64,000 nt of DNA from NCBI RefSeq assembly GCF_002734285.1, contig NZ_NSEA01000013.1, forward strand, positions 37,601 through 101,600, written 5' to 3'. The stretch is from Fredinandcohnia onubensis (GTDB lineage: Bacteria; Bacillota; Bacilli; Bacillales; Bacillaceae_L). Of the stretch, positions 61,555-64,000 are shown piece by piece. The translations under genes and the position numbers were made by a program. The notes below the pieces were generated by a model, which was given only the letters and a program-made list of their open reading frames with translations, did not search any database and was not told the DNA's origin. Positions within the stretch are counted from its first letter, which is position 1; every line of letters starts with the position of its first letter.

Positions 61555-62439
61555 TTAGGCCTCCTTCTCGTAATAATGCATGAAAATCTCCTCAAGGTCT
61601 GGCTCTGTTACGGACAGATTGGTAATCTCAATTCCAGCGATTTTTTCCATTACAGTATTGATATTACCTTTAAACAGGAAGCTAATTTTCTTATCTGAAA
61701 CCTCTAAATCATTTACCCCTAGAATTGAAAAATAGCTTTTTTCAATTGGAGTTAATGGTTCAACGATAAATCTTTTAAAATTGTTATCTTTTAAAGTACT
61801 AATCTTTTCTACGGTTACGATTTTACCTTCCTTGATAATAGCAACCCTATCACACAGGCGTTGAACCTCGCTTAAAATGTGGGAAGAGAAAAGAATCGTC
61901 ACACCTTTTTTATTTTCTTCCTCTAGCAAATCAAAAAAGCGCTGCTGCATTAATGGATCGAGCCCACTCGTTGGCTCATCAAGTATCACAAGCTTTGGTT
62001 CATGGAGAAGTCCCTGGACAATGCCTACCTTTTTCTTGTTTCCAAGCGATAAATCATCAATTTTACGATTAAGGTCGAGCTCCATAATATCAGCCAACTC
62101 TTTGATTCTCTTGGAGCAATCTTTTTTATAAAAGCTTGCCGAATACTTAAGCAGGTCTTTCACTTTCATATTGTCATAATAAAAGACTTCTGATGGTAGA
62201 TAACCGATTTCCTTTTTAACTTCAGACGAGAATTGAACAGTATCTTTCCCGAAGATTTTTGCACTTCCACTTGTCGGGTAGATGAGTGACAGCATGGTTC
62301 GAATTGTTGTGGACTTTCCAGCACCATTCGGCCCAATAAATCCGAAGATCTCCCCTTCTTCCACATGAAAGCTAATATCTTCAATCCCCCGCGCCTTTCC
62401 ATACATCTTTGTTAGGTTTTGAATTTCAATGACATTCAT
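61555..62439 (-). CDS. ABC transporter ATP-binding protein
   Basis: 294 residues: Walker A GPNGAGKST, signature LSLGNKKKVG (variant of LSGGQ), Walker B LVILDEPTSGLD and switch His in SSHIL. It drives the two ABC-2 permeases. GGGAGG before the ATG; the C-terminal 80 residues form a regulatory extension. Confidence 0.93.
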   Translation of the reverse strand: MNVIEIQNLTKMYGKARGIEDISFHVEEGEIFGFIGPNGAGKSTTIRTMLSLIYPTSGSAKIFGKDTVQFSSEVKKEIGYLPSEVFYYDNMKVKDLLKYSASFYKKDCSKRIKELADIMELDLNRKIDDLSLGNKKKVGIVQGLLHEPKLVILDEPTSGLDPLMQQRFFDLLEEENKKGVTILFSSHILSEVQRLCDRVAIIKEGKIVTVEKISTLKDNNFKRFIVEPLTPIEKSYFSILGVNDLEVSDKKISFLFKGNINTVMEKIAGIEITNLSVTEPDLEEIFMHYYEKEA

Positions 62440-62548
62440 TTTTCTAGACCTCCCATAATCTGTGTCGTATGTATATTTCTATTATATCTTGCAATATACC
62501 CTTATCATTGTTAAGTTTGTAAATTTCAGCGATTAATAATGAAAATAT

Positions 62549-62584
62549 CAAAAAAAATGCCCCAAAGACTATCTTTGAGACATA
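62549..62584 (-). terminator. Terminator of the HD-hydrolase gene
   Basis: ATGTCTCAAAGA / TCTTTGGGGCAT with a 3-base loop, then eight T on the minus strand. Confidence 0.82.
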
Positions 62585-62591
62585 GAGATTC

Positions 62592-63128
62592 CTAACCAAA
62601 CAATATATCGATTTCCTTTTTAAGCTCTTCTAATAATGGAAAAGTTGAGGTATGGCCTAGGCTTTCGGCTACATTCCGGTAATACCACTCTTGTTTTTCC
62701 TTGCCACGGCTAAATCTGCGCCAAACTTGATCACCTTGCTCCTCATAATCTCGGATGATTGACCTGATATTATGCAACTTATCTGCACATACGACTGTTC
62801 GGTTATCTTCTGAGGCCGCCCTTAGAAACGAAATCGTATGTTCTTTCCTTGCTTCCCACGGCAGAGATTTATCCGGTTCTGAACAACCGTCAACAAGTTC
62901 TGCTACCTCATCACCAAAGCCATCTCTAATATCCGTTAGAGTTAACTCGGTATCCTCCACTGTATCGTGTAATATTCCTGCAGCTACTAGTTCCGTGCGT
63001 GCATTAATCTTCATTAAAATAAGGCCTACCCCAAGTGGATGCGTAATATATGGAATATTCGTTAGTTTACGATACTGCCCGTCATGTGCTTTACTCGCAA
63101 CAATAATTGCTTTCTCAATCATGTCCAT
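62592..63128 (-). CDS. HD-domain (p)ppGpp hydrolase-like protein
   Basis: 178 residues, the size of small alarmone hydrolases (MESH1-type). RelA/SpoT-like HD motifs: AHDGQYRKLTNIPYITHP, AAGILHDTVEDTE and CADKLHNIRSI. There is no synthetase domain, so hydrolysis of (p)ppGpp or a similar nucleotide is the expected activity. AGGAGGAG lies before the ATG. Not in an operon with neighbours. Confidence 0.85.
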   Translation of the reverse strand: MDMIEKAIIVASKAHDGQYRKLTNIPYITHPLGVGLILMKINARTELVAAGILHDTVEDTELTLTDIRDGFGDEVAELVDGCSEPDKSLPWEARKEHTISFLRAASEDNRTVVCADKLHNIRSIIRDYEEQGDQVWRRFSRGKEKQEWYYRNVAESLGHTSTFPLLEELKKEIDILFG

Positions 63129-63148
63129 GGTGTTGATCTCCTCCTATC

Positions 63149-63320
63149 AAATGCGCCTTGGCGTATTTGCGCCCGATTTTTAGGCCCACAGGAAGTGGGT
63201 CATAAAGACGTTGCCACAGGACGTGGCGTTCTTAGTCTTTGAACTTACTGCTCGAAAAATTACCTTTGAAAAATCGTGGCATCCGCCGGAGGCTTTAACT
63301 TTATTCATCGGAATAAAGTT
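63149..63320. repeat. Structured intergenic repeat with paired hairpins
   Basis: Consecutive hairpins GCGCC...GGCG, CCCAC-AGGAA-GTGGG, GCCAC-AGGAC-GTGGC, and AACTTTATT-CATCGG-AATAAAGTT. The two middle stems share an AGGA loop. It looks like a genome-dispersed structured element; no coding frame seen. Confidence 0.65.
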
Positions 63321-63352
63321 AAAATAACCTGACACAAAATGATGCCAGGTAT
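63321..63352 (-). terminator. Terminator of the amino-acid ABC ATPase gene
   Basis: ACCTGGCA / TGTCAGGT with an 8-base loop, then TTATTTTAAC on the minus strand. Confidence 0.75.
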
Positions 63353-63358
63353 CCTCAA

Positions 63359-64000
63359 TTACAGTACTTTACTCAAAAATGCTTTCGTACGGTCATGTTG
63401 TGGATTTTCAAATAATTCCTTTGGTTTATTCTCCTCAACAATATAGCCACTATCCATGAAAAGAACCCGGTCACCAACTTCACGAGCGAAGCCCATTTCA
63501 TGGGTCACGACCACCATTGTCATTCCTTCTCGTGCCAGTTGCTTCATAACCTCTAACACTTCTCCAACCATTTCAGGGTCAAGCGCAGAAGTTGGTTCAT
63601 CAAAAAGCATGATTCTAGGTTCCATGGCTAGTGCTCTCGCAATCGCAACACGCTGTTTTTGACCACCAGACAATGAATCCGGATAAGCGTCTGCTTTCTC
63701 TTCAAGACCAACCTTTTTCAATAACTCCATCCCTTTATTATACGCTTTTTCATTCGAAACCTTCTTTACTTTCAATGGGGAAAGCATAATATTCTCCATG
63801 ACGGTTTTGTGAGGAAATAAGTTAAACTGCTGGAATACCATCCCGACATCTGTTCTAATTGAATTGATATTTGTTTTCTTATCAGTAATATCGACACCCT
63901 CTATAAAAACATGCCCTTCATCTATGGTCTCTAATAAATTAATGCAACGTAAGAAGGTTGATTTCCCCGAACCCGACGGGCCAATGACTACCACAACCTC
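63359..64000 (-). CDS. Polar amino-acid ABC transporter ATP-binding protein (partial)
   Basis: The 3' 214 codons; the gene continues beyond the right edge. Walker [10 protein letters not shown], signature [16 protein letters not shown], Walker [15 protein letters not shown]-loop and switch [12 protein letters not shown]. GlnQ/ArtP-type subunits energise import of amino acids such as glutamine, cystine or arginine. The frame is open through the window end, with Walker A only about five residues from the edge, so roughly 30 residues are missing. Confidence 0.93.
   Translation of the reverse strand, partial: EVVVVIGPSGSGKSTFLRCINLLETIDEGHVFIEGVDITDKKTNINSIRTDVGMVFQQFNLFPHKTVMENIMLSPLKVKKVSNEKAYNKGMELLKKVGLEEKADAYPDSLSGGQKQRVAIARALAMEPRIMLFDEPTSALDPEMVGEVLEVMKQLAREGMTMVVVTHEMGFAREVGDRVLFMDSGYIVEENKPKELFENPQHDRTKAFLSKVL

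Overview
The window comes from a low-GC Gram-positive endospore-former relative, most likely a Bacillaceae species (Bacillus sensu lato). The evidence is strong AGGAGG-type ribosome binding sites, frequent TTG and GTG starts, rho-independent terminators after most operons, a qoxABCD quinol oxidase, a B. subtilis-type Fnr, YueI, YxiN-type DbpA, and menaquinol-linked nitrate respiration with no outer-membrane components. No rRNA, tRNA, CRISPR or transposase gene was seen.

Layout. 0-5 kb: a 52-bp-period repeat array, an AraC-type regulator, a drug/metabolite exporter, two linked membrane proteins of unknown role, a DsbA-family protein and a small membrane protein. 5-9 kb: qoxABCD (aa3 menaquinol oxidase) with an Fnr-type box and a Rex-like box upstream. 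9-12.5 kb: a VanW protein, an Asn/Gln/Ser octapeptide-repeat protein, and a flavin reductase plus ring-cleaving dioxygenase behind an MhqR-like operator. 12.6-16.8 kb: a 21-bp-period array, then an operon HMA metallochaperone / unusual P1B ATPase / E. coli-type FNR / flavodoxin preceded by an FNR-like palindrome, then a second 52-bp-period array. 16.8-26.6 kb: hemerythrin-orf103-orf98-narGHJI with a DnaA-box cluster between narJ and narI, and a NarK transporter fused to a PAS domain. 26.8-35.4 kb: an ABC transporter with a DesK/YvfTU-like two-component system, YueI, a hydrolase, dbpA and an MFS exporter, with several copies of a 70-bp dispersed repeat between them. 35.4-43.1 kb: a complete monoderm Tad/Flp pilus locus and a divergent DUF192 gene. 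43.3-53.4 kb: a second nitrate-respiration island (fnr, nreA, a second NarK-PAS, a NarB-type molybdoenzyme with Fe-S, Rieske and cytochrome b partners, and an NreC/NreB-like system). 53.5-64 kb: a NERD protein, a 21-copy 52-bp-period array, tal-tkt, a ROK regulator, an ABC-2 transporter, a small alarmone hydrolase-like protein and the 3' part of an amino-acid ABC ATPase gene.

How it works together. The dominant theme is respiration under changing oxygen and nitrate. Two transporters carrying PAS domains bring nitrate in or exchange it for nitrite. NarGHI reduces it. A second operon encodes what looks like a separate membrane complex built on a NarB/NasC-class catalytic subunit plus a Tat-exported Rieske protein. 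NreA, the NreB-like kinase, NreC and two different FNR-type regulators could control these genes. A GC-rich palindrome recurs in the promoter regions of the second island.

The most unexpected signals are the possible novel menaquinol:nitrate complex; the PAS-fused nitrate transporters; an E. coli-type FNR driving a variant metal ATPase; three separate repeat arrays that share exactly the same 52-bp period; and four perfect DnaA boxes inside the nar operon.
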